64,000 nt of DNA, taken from Aegilops tauschii subsp. strangulata. Taxonomy: Eukaryota > Streptophyta > Magnoliopsida > Poales > Poaceae. Made by a program: the position numbers and the translations under genes. The notes under the pieces are model-generated. The model ran no database searches, had not been told where the DNA came from, and saw only the letters and a program-made list of their open reading frames with translations. This document shows, in pieces, positions 21,817 through 32,880 of this stretch. The DNA is taken from NCBI RefSeq assembly GCF_002575655.3, contig NC_053037.3:255101135-255165134 (forward strand), written 5' to 3'. Each line of letters starts with the position of its first letter. Position 1 is the first letter of the stretch.

Positions 21817-23097
21817 TGATGCGGAGCATCCTTCGACCATCACCATGGACGTCACACCGCCACCGCAAGCACGGAGAGGACCTGCGACGAGAGCTCACGC
21901 ACGCGCCGTCGAAACCGAGGTGAACTCTTTCCTCTTCGAGTTTCATTCGGATTCACATGAGAGTCGGATTCTACCTCATATGAAAACATTGTGCATGCCT
22001 AGGTACTTCGGAGATCGTCACGAGAAAGCACGGAGGGATCACCAAGTTCACCGGAGACCTACAGAGGAGGAGGAGAGGAATGAGAAGGACGAGAGAGGAG
22101 GAGCTCTGGACGCTCCGGGTGCCCGGCCTCTTCGGCCCCGGGTGCCCGTCCTCAGCCGGGGCGCCACCTCCAGCCGGCCCCGGGTGCCCGGCCCCTCCTG
22201 ACCGCCGGCCCAGCTCGCCCGGGTGCCCCGTCCCTTGGCTCCGGGTGCCCGGGCCACCCCACAGCGCCGGCCCAGCCCCGCCCCGGGTGCCCGGCCCCTT
22301 GGCTCCAGGTGCCCGGGCCTCCTCCCTGCGCCCGCCCAGCCGGCCCCGGGTGCCCGGCCCCCTCCCGCGCCAACCTCCAGCGCCTCCCGGGTGCCTGGCC
22401 GAATGGCCCCGGGTGCCCGGCCCCCTCCCGCGCCAACCTCTAGCGCCTCCCGGGTGCCTGGCCGAATGGCCCCGGGTGCCCGGCCCCCTCCCGCGCCAAC
22501 CTCCAGCGCCTCCCGGGTGCCCGGGCTTTGGACCCCGGGTGCCCGGCCTCGTCCGCCCAGCCCCCGCGTCTACCCCGGGTGCCCGGGCCTAGGACCCCGG
22601 GTGCCCGGACCACTCCGAGGGCCTGCGTGCCTTGTTGGGCTTTTGCCCATGTACCCACCTCCACCTCTTATTTCGCCCCTAGACCCCCCCACCTAGCTCA
22701 TTTAGAGGATAGCTAAGAATAGACACAAATCATAGAGCTTAGCTCATGTACCTCCCCTTGTGGGATTCCTCTTGAGAGAGAAGACTCCATTGCAGTACAA
22801 GACCTCCATTGCAGAAGATCCCTAGGGATTCAAGCCCCCCCCCTTGAGGGAAGGATCTACCTAGATCATCAAGCCCTCATCTCCTTCATAGGATTTGGGA
22901 TGAACTCTACCATGTATCTTGTTTCCCTTTGATTGTTCATGTACCTTGTGGATCTTGTGTGTTTGTTGGTCTAGTGGATGTGTGATTGGACTTGTTCTTG
23001 AGTGTTCCTCTTGTTTTCTCTCTTGTGTTCATCTTGTTCTTGGGGATCCCCCCTCCAATTCATGAAACATCTCCACCTAGGGTTCCACCCTACAACA
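21817..23097 (+). repeat. Element Y 3' LTR (1281 bp)
   Basis: It pairs with 7836-9016. It encodes GPATRAHARAVETEVNSFLF near 21865-21945 and carries the CCGGGTGCCCGG array at about 22115-22620. Confidence 0.92.
22391..22516 (+). repeat. 63-bp unit duplicated in Y 3' LTR
   Basis: The unit containing ggccgaatggccccgggtg occurs at about 22397 and again 63 bases on; the 5' LTR lacks it at this place. This explains most of the length difference between the two LTRs. Confidence 0.8.
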
Positions 23098-23137
23098 CTT
23101 CTCCTTGGGGCATTCTCTAGCAAAGTGCCCTACTCCA

Positions 23138-24034
23138 TTACAACGAAAACATATTACTTCTGACAAGTCTCGAGGTTTCCTTGTGATTATATAGCCTCAT
23201 TGGGTCCTCGGCTTCCCTTTTTGGGCAACTGCTGAGGTAGTGCCCAGACTCCTTGCACCTGTAACAGGTGATATGACTCAGGTCCTTCCTGGAATCCAAT
23301 CTACTTCTCTTCCTGGACTTTTCCGTTCCAATTAGGGCTTCTATTTCCTGTGGGTCATACTCTACTTCCTCTGTCGGGAATTCTACTAGATCCCCATTCA
23401 TACAATTCTGGGAGATGAGTCCTTCCTCTCCACATAAATAGCATGACTTGGTGCAAGGTTTAATTGGTTCTTCTTTGGTTGTGTCCTCCACCTCTTCCTT
23501 CATCATATGTTCTTCTAAAATTTCCATAAGGGCTCCTTTTGTTGCTTCTTTCTTCTGCTGGATGGTTCTTCGAACCATGGGGTAAATGCGACACTGAGCA
23601 GGGTAGTGGGTGGTCCCTTCAAACAAGAAACAAGTAATCTGCCTAGTTGGGCATTCTTCAGCTGGGTGACTCTCTTCACAATGAGGGCATTCCCCCTTGT
23701 GTTCTTTATGGGTGTGTCCTATTTCTCCACAGAGCTTGCATGCACAAGGTTTCTTCATATCACTTCCATAAGGCTTCAATTTCTGGGACACAAACCGAGA
23801 CTTTGGCAAAGTCAACTTAAATTCTTTCCAAGTGGTTACTCCTTGCCATCCATTGATGGTTTGGTACATCCTCCACCAAGTAGCAGCACCTCTTTCAAAG
23901 CACTGAAGAGCATGTTGGGTCATATCCTTTCCGGCTATAGTGTTATTCTCCATATGACCTTCCATGTTCTGAATCCATCGGTCCGTCTCCAATTGACTTA
24001 TCAGTCCTGGAAATATGAGTTTATATCCATTCAT
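23138..24034 (-). pseudogene. gag: Element X gag (zinc-knuckle array), C-terminal part
   Basis: The product would coat element RNA. The 298-codon frame has a capsid-like helix region (FERGAATWWRMYQTI, residues 46-60) and then a series of CCHC-type knuckles: C99-C102, CPHC (116-119), a copy with Phe for the second Cys (135-148), a copy with Leu for His (198-211) and a canonical CYRCKESGHYLSSC (257-270). A further knuckle, CFRCNGVGHFAREC, lies in another frame at about 23110-23153, so the stop at 23138 results from a frameshift. From there the frame crosses the Y insertion and ends at a TAG at 7813-7815 (EKETCDK then stop), so Y entered only a few codons before the gag stop. No pol follows. Confidence 0.8.
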
Positions 24035-24037
24035 CCT

Positions 24038-24409
24038 CTATTGGGTCCATGGGTTTGGGGTGGGATAAGAGAGATAGAGAGGGATGCACACAATACAAAC
24101 AAAAGTTTTGAAAAGACAGATTTTATTTGTGGCTGTCGGAAAAACATCAAACACGTGACAGCTCACAATCGCCGCATCTAACGCAGGTATATAATAGGGG
24201 TTTGGGCTTCTAAAGGTCAACAAATCTTCAACATCGCCAAACTCTTCAAGTCTTGTCCATGTCTCCGATGGCTTTTTCCGATCATGCTTGTCCTTCTCAA
24301 GTTCTCTTGCCAGATCATCACTGTTGACGCGAAGTCTCTCGTGACGTCCTTTAATAATCTGAAGTTGCATTCCAAACGTTTGGGTTTCAACATCCTTGGC
24401 ATGAACCAT
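24038..24409 (-). pseudogene. Element X gag, N-terminal part
   Basis: A 123-codon frame upstream of the zinc-knuckle frame. It is charged and helical (ERLRVNSDDLARELEKDKHDRKKP), suggesting a coiled coil of the kind found at gag N-termini. After about residue 75 the sequence turns hydrophobic and low in similarity to gag (CLFKTFVCIVCIPLYL), so either a frameshift or a spliced intron separates it from 23138-24034. I cannot decide between these from sequence alone. Confidence 0.45.
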
Positions 24410-25238
24410 GTCCTACTGTCCTTCAGTTCCTGACGAATCTCTGGTATCTCGAGGTTTTGCTCCTCCAGCTTGGCTACTTCAGCTTCTGGGTCCTAAGCTC
24501 TTCACGAATTTCTTCCTTGTCAAAATTTAGCTTCCTGAAGATCCATTTTAAACTTCTTGATGCAATTCTCCAGATCCTGGTGACACACCAGCTAAGGTTA
24601 AAACTGCATCCTTTGCGGATAGATGCTCCATCAGTCTTCTACCATCCAATCCTTCCGACGAAATGCATGTTTATCTCAGCACAGTGACAATAGCATAGGC
24701 GAACCATAACATCAAGAATATCCATATTTCTGCTCTTGTCATTTCCATGAGCTATCGTTCCATAGTTGATATCTCCTGCCTTAGGGTTTCCTTGACAAAA
24801 CTTTGAGTTCTAATGCTTCATGTTCCGGTCTTTCTCCGATACACCTTGATCTCGGGTATTGACAGCTTCCATAGTCCAACAAATTCCGTAAGGGTAGCTT
24901 TCCCAGGTCATACAAATCTGGAAATTCTACAAAGCCTTCAAATTCTCCTAGTCTTCGAAGTCTTCAACCGTTGTAGTTTCCATTATCATAATGTATGGTA
25001 AAAACCTCTTCATTATGAATGGTCTTAGTTGTCCGATATCTTGTACTCCTTGTAGTGGTCTCATCAGTCGATCTTCATGTGGTCAAAAGGGGAAAGGGGT
25101 ATAGTCGCACTAAAAGGGAATATTTGAATAAGCTCAGAAGAGAAGATAGGTAAAGGATCTTTTTGAAAATGAAGTTTTAGAAAAATATTTCCTATGGGCT
25201 TGCCAGTTTCTAGGGGTCACGTCCTACAGTCAACATGT
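24410..25238 (-). other. Element X leader
   Basis: Between PBS and the first gag frame. Short ORFs only, no family features. Confidence 0.5.
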
Positions 25239-25250
25239 GCTCTAATACCT
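25239..25250 (-). other. Element X primer-binding site (degraded iMet type)
   Basis: AGGTATTAGAGC on the minus strand, two substitutions from TGGTATCAGAGC, three bases inside the LTR boundary at 25254. Confidence 0.65.
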
Positions 25251-25253
25251 TCT

Positions 25254-28200
25254 TGTAGCGACCTGACCTGAGACGGTCAAGTCTCTGTGCTTAAGTGTCA
25301 TCCCTGGATCGGTATGCTGACACACACAGTACTCGAGGATTTATAACAGAGGTAAATCACATGTATAAAGTAACATAAATGCTATTACCTCAATCCAAAT
25401 AGCGGAAGTAACAAGGTTGTGGATTCCCATCAACACCAACGGCAAAGTTGAGTGTAGAAATCGTAACCCTAACGTATCACTTACTCGTCGTAAGATTCCT
25501 GCAACATGAGACATTGCAGCCACAAAGGGTCAGTACATTGAATGTACTGGCAAATTCACACCATAGGACAATGATGAATAATAACTATCACTACACGCAT
25601 ATTTGGCTGGTGGAAAACTCTATGGTTAACATGTTTTTGCGAAAAGCCAATGTTCCCCTACATCAAAGGAATATATTTTATTTAACTACAAAGTTGATTG
25701 ATAAATATTTAGAAGGTTCCTCCAACTCAATCCCAATTAAAAGTAATTAACAACCCAACAAAATTAATTTAGAGTGTTGAGATCAACATGATAATCCAAG
25801 AACCAGATACTCAAGATGTCCATAACCGGGGACACGGCTAATCATGATTAGTTTGTACACTCTGCAGAGGTTTGCGCACTTTTCCCCACAAGACTCAATC
25901 TCCTCCGTTGGATTTCTCGCACTACGTGCTGTTTGAGAAACGGATGACCGAGACACAGTCTTTCAGAAGCATTTACTCTCTACTTCGGGCGGACCAGTAC
26001 ACCTACAATCCCCCTACATCTGCTAGTCCACCTCTTCGAGAGCTCACGCAACTTAAACTATGCCAGAGCCCATAATGGCTTGTGGCTGCACACGGAAGTT
26101 TCTAGCACGAATAATCTTATGATCCCTTTGAGCCTGGGTGGCGAACCGTAGGATGATCACACGGGTCCTCCAGGATATCCTAGGACAACACTGGATTCTC
26201 CAGGTGCCCGCAACCAATCCACCCAGATGTGTATTAAAGTAGCCACCTTAAGTTGAACCATTGAGTAAACAATCTCCCATCTGTCATGGAATACACTCAA
26301 ACCCAATCCACGTCTACGAGCATAGATGGGCAATATAAGCATAACGTAATAGTAACTCCCAAGGTTTGAATGCAGGGCAATAGGTTCCTACCTCATCAAC
26401 TACTTCCCAATACCCACATGTTATCAATCCTACTCATGCAATGTTTGAGGGTGAAACTAATGCATAAAAACTGGGTATGAAAGGGGTATGATCAAAGTGT
26501 GAACTTGCCTGTACTGTTGATGAAGATGGTTCGCACTCATAACTCCTGATAGTTCTACTCGTCACACTCCGGTCAATCTATCATAAGCAAACAGTGGTAA
26601 CCACACATAAGCAATCACTCAAAAGTTCGAAAAGAACGAAGAAGACAGTTCGAAATCATCAAAACCAAGCAAATAACTCTTGCGACATAAAACAATTTCT
26701 AACAGTACCAAAATTATGTGAATTTGGCCTTATCAGAAAGTTTAGGTCAAGAGCTTCAATTTGCAAGAAGAATCAACTAAATCGGAGTTATAAAACTCAA
26801 GTTATGATCAACTAAATTCAAATACAAATCTGTTTGAATTCAAATTTTAAAACTTTCAACAATATGTTTAAGTTGTTTTACTGCATAGAGGGGATTTTAA
26901 CGAAGAAGTGGGCGCTGGTTTCGTTGGATTTGGACTAACGAGCAAAAAGTAGTGACCGATTGAAGTACAGGGACTAATCTGTAAATAAAGTAGTCATGGA
27001 TGGGTCCCTGGCCGAAATAAAAAGAAAAAGCGAAAAAACTATTGAGCGAACGCTCGCTATAGAACGCTAACGAACGAGAACCGTTCGCTCTGAAGACCTA
27101 ATCTAGTGAACGTTCACTAATTAACCTAACTAATGAATAAAACCGATTTTAAAAACAAAACCAAAAACTTAAAAAAAACCGGATCGGACTGGGGTCGGTT
27201 TTATACCGGTCGGTAGCGGTTTTTGTCGAAAACCGGCCGCGACGGCGAGGCGGCGAAGCGGCTCCGACGGGCTCGGTGGGGCTGCGGCGCAGCGGCGGCG
27301 CAGGGTGGTGCCACGGGTGGCGGCGCAACCCAGCGCGGGGCGGCGGTGCTGGCACGGCGAGAGGCGGCGGCGGCGGGGAGATCGGCGGTGCGGTGGCAAG
27401 ATGCGGCGTGGGCGGCTGCGGGAGTAGAGGGAGGCGGCGGCGAACGGGGTGAGGGGAGAGACGGGGCCCGGTGCCCGGTATTTATGGGAGGAGGGCGCAA
27501 AGGCGGCGCGGAGGTGGCCGGGTCGGCCACGGCGAGCGGCGGCGGCGGCGACATGGACTCAGGAGGAGTCCTTGTCGGGGACGACGGCGGCTGGGCTGGG
27601 CTGGCGGCCTGTTGGGCCGGCCCAGTTCGGCGGTGGAGAGAATTGTTTTTTAAATAAAGATTTTTCACACGAATAAAAAATTATATAGGCATATAATATG
27701 TCGAATTTTCAGAAAACAATTTTCTACAACGTGAACATTTTTATAACTTTAAATAAAGTCTACAAAAATTCGAATAAATCAAACAATGCACTGTTACAAT
27801 AAAACCTCATAAAAATCATTTTAAAAAATACCAAAATGATCTCAAATTTATTTCTCTCCAATTTTCTGATGTAGGGAATCATTTTACCCTATTTTCCATA
27901 TATTTTTATTTTGGAGAAAAATAATTTGAATAAAACCCAAATAACTCCAATTTGAAAATAATTTCAAAAGGACCTTGAATTTAATTCTTTTAAAACGTCC
28001 AACTCATATTTCATATAATTTGAAGAGGTCATATTATCTTCTCTTGTGAAAATCATTGAGTTGCTTAAAGTTTCTGAATTTGAAAATATTTTCAAATGAA
28101 ATTCAAACATTTTCAACACCCCTTTTCATTTAAATAAATGGAAGAAGTCATGTCATCTTCTCTTCGGGGTTTTGTGATTAAAAGAATTTGAATTCATGGA

Positions 28201-28374
28201 GATCATAAAAGCAAAGGTGAAAGTTTGGGAAAGTCCTTTTATTCCCTCTCATTTAACTTCAAAAAAGTTTCAATGTCACTCACTTTCAGTCAATCAATCA
28301 CACACCATCAAACAATCAATCAAATCTATCTATTTATTATAACATTCCAAAATTTAGAATTTTGGGATGTTACA
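25254..28374 (-). repeat. Element X 5' LTR (3121 bp), complete
   Basis: Ends are TGTAGCGACC and GATGTTACA on the plus strand. It shows the undisturbed sequence (cataaccggggaca, 25821-25834) into which A inserted in the other LTR. It contains the GC-rich block at about 27230-27640 and an AT-rich block after it. No supported gene. Confidence 0.88.
27478..27487 (-). promoter_or_regulatory. TATA-like box in X 5' LTR
   Basis: CCATAAATAC on the minus strand, matching 5476-5485. Confidence 0.4.
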
Positions 28375-28558
28375 CTGTTAGTCCTGCTCTTTGCGTTCTG
28401 TGTAATTCCCTAGCCGAACCACGAAAGGGTTGGATTGCCCCATAGATCGTTGTTCCACACCGACATCTTTGGCACGCCAGGCAGGGGCACCACTGCGTGA
28501 ATCTAGATTAGCAGACGGCATGTAATTTCATCGAGCTTCATCTCCACCGTCATCATCC
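28375..28558 (+). other. Element W 5' LTR end, PBS-like region and leader
   Basis: The stretch ctttggcacgccaggcaggg near 28466 resembles the region just after the 5' LTR in Tat/RIRE2-type elements. X has removed what lay upstream from view. Confidence 0.4.
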
Positions 28559-28966
28559 ATGGCGCCCAAGAAGAAGGGTTCCATGGCGACGAAACCTTCC
28601 ACATCCAAGCTTCCTTCACACGCGTCAGTGGACGGTGTAGGTGGCGCCACCGCTACGGATGGTGCAAACCCTGTGGTAGGCACAACCAGCGCGGGCGGCA
28701 CGGTCGTTGTGCCCACTACAGCGGGAACAGGCGGGGTGCTAGGGGCAGTCATATTCCGCGACCCTCTAGCAAAGACGGCAACAATGGCACAGGCGGCGAG
28801 GGCACACAACTCCCGCCTCGTCAGCGCACCGGCGAGCGAAGCCACCGGAGCAACACCGTCTGGTCGGGCGCAAGCCGGGAACCTCCCGCTGCAGCAATTC
28901 CAGCGGAAGCAAGGGAAACGACGTCGAAGCACACGCTGCGTCTGTTGCGAGATGGACGTGACGTGA
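28559..28966 (+). pseudogene. Element W gag, N-terminal part
   Basis: The frame starts at the ATG at 28559 (MAPKKKGSMATKPSTSK), basic then Ala/Gly/Thr/Val-rich, typical of a disordered gag N-terminus in Tat-type elements. It ends at 28966 after 135 codons. The region 28967-29668 between it and the next gag part is also gag-derived by position, but stops in all frames make it unreadable. The later gag part is in the same frame (frame 2), consistent with one original ORF. Confidence 0.55.
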
Positions 28967-29668
28967 CCCCGAGCGGCGTTGTTGATCACACACAGCAGCG
29001 CCCGCACGGCAAGACGCCTGTGGAACAGACTCAAGATCTTCAAGCACCGCTCGTGCCACGCCAACTTGTTGTCACACCCGCAGTACAATGGCAAGATTGC
29101 AACGGCACTCCTGCTGGCTCTGCTAGGAGTCGAGGGACGTCACATTCTTCGTTCTTCAACATGCCTTCTACAACAACAGAGGTGATGGCGCGAGCCTAAA
29201 TGCTGTTGAACTTTCCTCCAACAGCAGACAAGATGGATGAGTGAAGGCCCACCATCCAAAGTTTTATTGGGTTTGCAGAAGCAAACAAATCCTAGCTGGC
29301 AGAACCTTCACGATGCCCGCAAACAGATCCAGTAGCTCAGACTGATGGCCATGTTGTAGGTGGTGCACCAACGGTGCAATCGCCTCCACGACAACAACCC
29401 CGCAGCCGCGTCAGCAGCCACAGTGTACCCAACGAGCTACTGAGCCTGACGAAGTGTCAATGGCTTCTTCAGATCTGTGGACGCGGCAGGACCAACAGCA
29501 TGTGCTGCTAGACAGGCGAGCGAAAGATGCTCGTACCACCATTTAACAGCGTCGGGAGGCATGCCGTCAATCTGACGAGCGCAATGGTCCAGTCGTCGAC
29601 GACCTAGCGCCCGCTGTTGGCGAGTACCTACCTTACAAGGTTGGGTGCCCTGTTTTCACGCATGAGTT

Positions 29669-30655
29669 GTGGCAAGTCTGCTGGCCGCCATCAGGGCGTT
29701 CAAGCCAGAAGTACTGGAAAAGTACGATGGCAAGCTAAACCCGGCAGAATTCCTAGGCATTTACACAATTGTTGTGCAAGCTGTCGGAGGAAGGGATGAA
29801 AAGATCCTGGCCAATTATTTGCCATTGGTGCTCAAACCCAATGTGAGATCTTGGTTGATGAATTTGCTAGAGAACTCCATTTCTTCGTGGTCAGATCTAT
29901 GCAATGAATTCGTTGGTGCTTTCACCGAAGGCCGGAAAGGCCCCAAATAGCCTAGCGATTTGCAAGTGATCTCGCAGAGGGAAGGGGAAGATCTGCGCAA
30001 GTATATTGAAAGGTTCAGGTGTGTACACCACAGCATCCCAGATGTTCACCCTGCAGCTGTGATTGCCGCGTTCCACATGAACGTGTGCAATCACAAGATG
30101 CGGGAAAAGTTGAACATGCGGTTGCCAAAGACCGTCAATAAGCTCTACACATTGGCGAAGAAATGTGCACGTGCTGAGGAGGGGAGAAGGCTCCCTGGGG
30201 AAGATGCTGACATTGAAGTTGATTCTGAGGATGATGACGCCGCCACCCCAAAGAAGAAAGGCCCGAAGCGCAATAGAAAGCGCAAGGGCAAGTCAGTTAT
30301 GGTCGTGGAGGGGTCCGGCAACTCTAGTCCCACCAAGAAAACCAAGACAGAGAACGCCGGCAAGGAAGCTGCTGTATGCACTGATTGTCAGGTGGCTACG
30401 GTGGGCGAGAAGGCCGGCAAGTCTGATGGACCATACTGCAAGATTCACCGTACCAAGGGTCATGACCTCCATGAGCGCCGACAAGTCGAAAAGCTGGTTG
30501 AGAAGCAAAAGGCTGAGTACGAAAAGCACGATAAGGAGAAGGGCCAAGATGGTACTGGTGGATCCGGTAAGAAGGGTTGCGGTGGCCGAGGAGGACGCCA
30601 CGGCAAGGCTAATCAGCAGAAAGAGAAGCCTGCCAGAGGCACAAAAAAGAAGTAA
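29669..30655 (+). pseudogene. gag: Element W gag, capsid and nucleocapsid part
   Basis: Capsid-like sequence (FKPEVLEKYDGKLNPAEFL, then LENSISSWSDLCNEF and REGEDLRKYIERF) is followed by a Lys-rich tail with a Cys/His region (CTDCQ... CKIHRTKGHDLHE) of the kind seen in Tat gag. A TAG at 29948-29950 lies in the middle of the conserved retrotrans-gag region and the frame resumes at once (PSDLQVISQ). It ends at a TAA at 30653-30655, after which the frame continues (EDDDSEEEDDDESSEHEFQKP) toward protease, so this too is a nonsense change in a longer gag-pol frame. Confidence 0.8.
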
Positions 30656-30932
30656 GAAGATGATGACAGTGAAGAGGAAGATGACGATGAATCCAGTGAG
30701 CATGAATTCCAGAAGCCAACAGAGGCCACGTACATTGATGGGGGTGCATCTTTGCATTCCTCTCACCGCTAGCTTAAATAGTGGGTGCGTGAGGTCAACG
30801 CAGCAGAGCCGGCAGCAGATGCTCAGAAGCCCCTCAAGTGGTCACACACGCCTATCATTTTCGATGCCGAGGACCACCCTGATCGCACGACTACGGTCGA
30901 GTGTTTACCGTTGTTAGTTTCAGCAATGATAC
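30656..30932 (+). pseudogene. Element W gag-protease linker, cut by CACTA element C
   Basis: Same frame as gag with stops near 30772. HTPIIFDAEDHP...LPLLVSAMIR is the usual lead into Tat protease. The frame breaks at GCA 30933-30935 and resumes at 46768. Confidence 0.75.
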
Positions 30933-30935
30933 GCA

Positions 30936-31137
30936 CACTACTGCAGGATGCTGCTAACGCGACTCTACGATCAGAGACCCTTTGACGAAACTGTGTGCAA
31001 TGCATTAATCGCAAACGATGATGTAAAAAACTGTCAAAAAGATGCAAAACTTTTGCGATGAAGGATACATCAAACACGGTTCTGATTTTAGTTGCGTGTG
31101 CAATGCGGGGCATAAGATTCAGTTCAATTAACTATTT
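30936..31137. repeat. Left terminal region of C
   Basis: Holds the CACTA end and two GTGTGCAAT words; AT-rich, non-coding. Confidence 0.6.
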
Positions 31138-31470
31138 GCGATGAGGCAGAATAAAATAAACGGGCAGCCAGATGAAGGTGTGTGCAATATACGGCATATA
31201 GTTCACTCGGATGAACTGTTTGTGATGAGGCAGAACAACAGAAACAGGCAGCCAGATGAAGGTGTGTGTGATATACGACATACAGTTCACTCGGATGAAC
31301 TGTTTGTGATTAGGCAACACAAAAGAAATGGTCAGCCAGATCAAGGTGTGTGTGATATACGGCATATGGTTCATTGTGATAAACTGTTTGTGTTGAGCCA
31401 AGAGAACAGAAACGTTTCACATAAACAAGATGTGTGTAATACACGGCAAACATCCAATTACACAGGTGGC
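31138..31470 (+). repeat. 84-bp subterminal tandem repeat, about four copies
   Basis: Units start at 31138, 31222, 31306 and 31390 with g(c/t)gatgaggcag-like starts and a shared gttcactcggatgaactg phrase; the last is diverged. An open frame through it arises because 84 is divisible by three and is not called a gene. Confidence 0.88.
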
Positions 31471-31748
31471 TAGTACATACATGACATTTCCACACACCAA
31501 AGTAAACTACTACATGCATAATTAACTAGGATAAACAATCATCTGATCATCATCTACTTCTTGTGCTAGCTCGATGTTCCTTCTATGCTAAGTTTCCATT
31601 AATTGATGGCGTTTTATGAACACGCCACCGTTTCCCGCCATTTCCTCACCGGTTTCCCGCCACCCAGCAATATTGCGCATAAACCTAGGCGGCTCGCGAC
31701 GCATGGAGGCAACAAGCGCAGCCTGTAGCACATCCACCTTTTCCAAGC

Positions 31749-32510
31749 ATGCCAACCCACCAAAGCGCCGCCTCTGCCATCAGCCTCGCCGACGAGGAAA
31801 ACGAGAAGGCGCCACGACCCGTCGAGGCTGAGGCACTCCCCGGCAACGCGATGGACGACGCCGTGATGCGTCTCATCGCCAGGGTTGAGCAGACCCTTGG
31901 CGCATGGCGCTTCAGCGCCGCGGATTAAGATAGGCATGTCAGCGCCGAGAGTCTGCAGCTCGCCGCGCGACATGATCGATGGCGTGCCGTAGAGCAAGCT
32001 AGGCGCGTCCGCGCTGATAGGCTGCGGCTCGCCACACGGCGAGACCATTGGAGCATTGCAGAGCGAGAGGCGCAGTGCACCGCACAGCAAGAGCGGATCC
32101 ATCGGCGCTTGCCTATTGGCGACAGGGCGTCACAGCTGGGTACACTTCCCGTCAGTACCCCCATTCCTCGCCAGGAGTGGGCAGAGGCCCTCTGCGCCGT
32201 ACTTGCATCAGTGGCCGGCCGCGCCGTACTTGCACCGGACGCCTGCCGAGCCGTTCGCATGGCTCGCACCGTTCGCCTTCTCCGCGGCCCGCTCGATGCC
32301 AATGTGCTGGTCGCTAGGCTCGACCGCCTCCTTAGCCCAGGTGTCCACGTGGGCGCAGTAGAGGAACATGGTCGTCGCATCCTCGAGCTGGGGATCTCCG
32401 ATGAAATAGCCAACTTGGAGCTCGAGATCGCGCTCCAGATGTACCACGAGCGTGTCGAACGCTTGGACGAACGCCTGCACGAGTTCAGGCAGAGCCAAGA
32501 ACTACCGTAG
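31749..32510 (+). pseudogene. ORF-A: cargo protein of C, Arg/Ala/Leu-rich helical, one internal stop
   Basis: Not recognised. The frame starts at ATG 31749 (MPTHQSAASAISLADEEN) and runs 253 codons to 32510, broken only by a TAA at 31926-31928 (FSAAD then stop). After the stop the sequence stays in frame and coherent: Arg-rich helices (VEQARRVRADRLRLATRRD), then a Val/Ala/Leu-rich domain (WAEALCAVLASVAGRAVLAP) and a C-terminal coiled-coil-like end (IALQMYHERVERLDERLHEF). An ATG at 32109 would give the 133-residue C-terminal piece. The GC content is well above that of the neighbouring sequence. It may be a captured host gene or a CACTA accessory gene. Confidence 0.5.
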
Positions 32511-32880
32511 GCAAGGGCTGCTGATCATGGTCTCATGACGCGTTTTATTTTCTTGATTCATTTTTCGATGTGGATCGCTATGTATTCACAGCAATCATAA
32601 TATTGCTCTATTTATTGATCTGTTTCAATATGTGTACTCTGTTTTCCGTTCTTATATGTTCTGTTTCCATGTGTGTATATACGCTTTCCATTCTGTATAT
32701 GTGGATGATAATAGCTAGATACAAATTAGTATACAAAAAAAAGATAGAAAATGGAATTCATAATATATATATTAATTGTTCATTAGTTCATCATAGAATA
32801 TATATAATATCATCACATATGCGTGATGATACTTTACTACTAGGTACAGTGCATAAAATTGAAAACAAACAATATTATAA
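32511..32880. other. Non-coding stretch between ORF-A and ORF-B
   Basis: AT-rich, with runs such as atatatatattaat and a T-rich part after ORF-A that could be its 3' untranslated region. Nothing else seen. Confidence 0.45.

Larger units (their letters stand above)
7836..23097 (+). mobile_element. Element Y: non-autonomous LTR retrotransposon, interrupted by B
   Basis: TG...CA LTRs lie at 7836-9016 and 21817-23097. The TSD is CTTCT (7831-7835 and 23098-23102). A PBS resembling tRNA-iMet follows the left LTR, and a purine tract of nine G precedes the right LTR, so Y reads plus. Without B the element is about 7.4 kb. Its internal part encodes an acidic, His-rich protein in broken frames and no recognisable protease, RT, RNase H or integrase. 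It sits in the last codons of X gag. Confidence 0.92.
3841..28374 (-). mobile_element. Element X: gag-only LTR retrotransposon with 3.1-kb LTRs, interrupted by A and Y(B)
   Basis: LTRs are at 3841-6375 (partial, cut by A) and 25254-28374, with ends TGTAGCGACC...GATGTTACA. On the minus strand the right LTR is 5', followed by a PBS-like AGGTATTAGAGC, and the left LTR is 3', preceded by a PPT-like AAGGGTGGTAGGTT. Once Y is set aside the internal part is only about 3.6 kb: gag with a zinc-knuckle array and no recognisable RT, RNase H or integrase. X is thus non-autonomous or internally deleted. Its right flank is ctgtt (28375-28379), the presumed TSD, and it lies in element W. The left end is outside the window. 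Confidence 0.85.

Noticed and set aside
31138..31473. A repeat protein of 28-residue units, or a CRISPR-like array
   Set aside because: Regular 84-bp units with no spacers of equal length; plant DNA transposon context; open frame due only to a period divisible by three.
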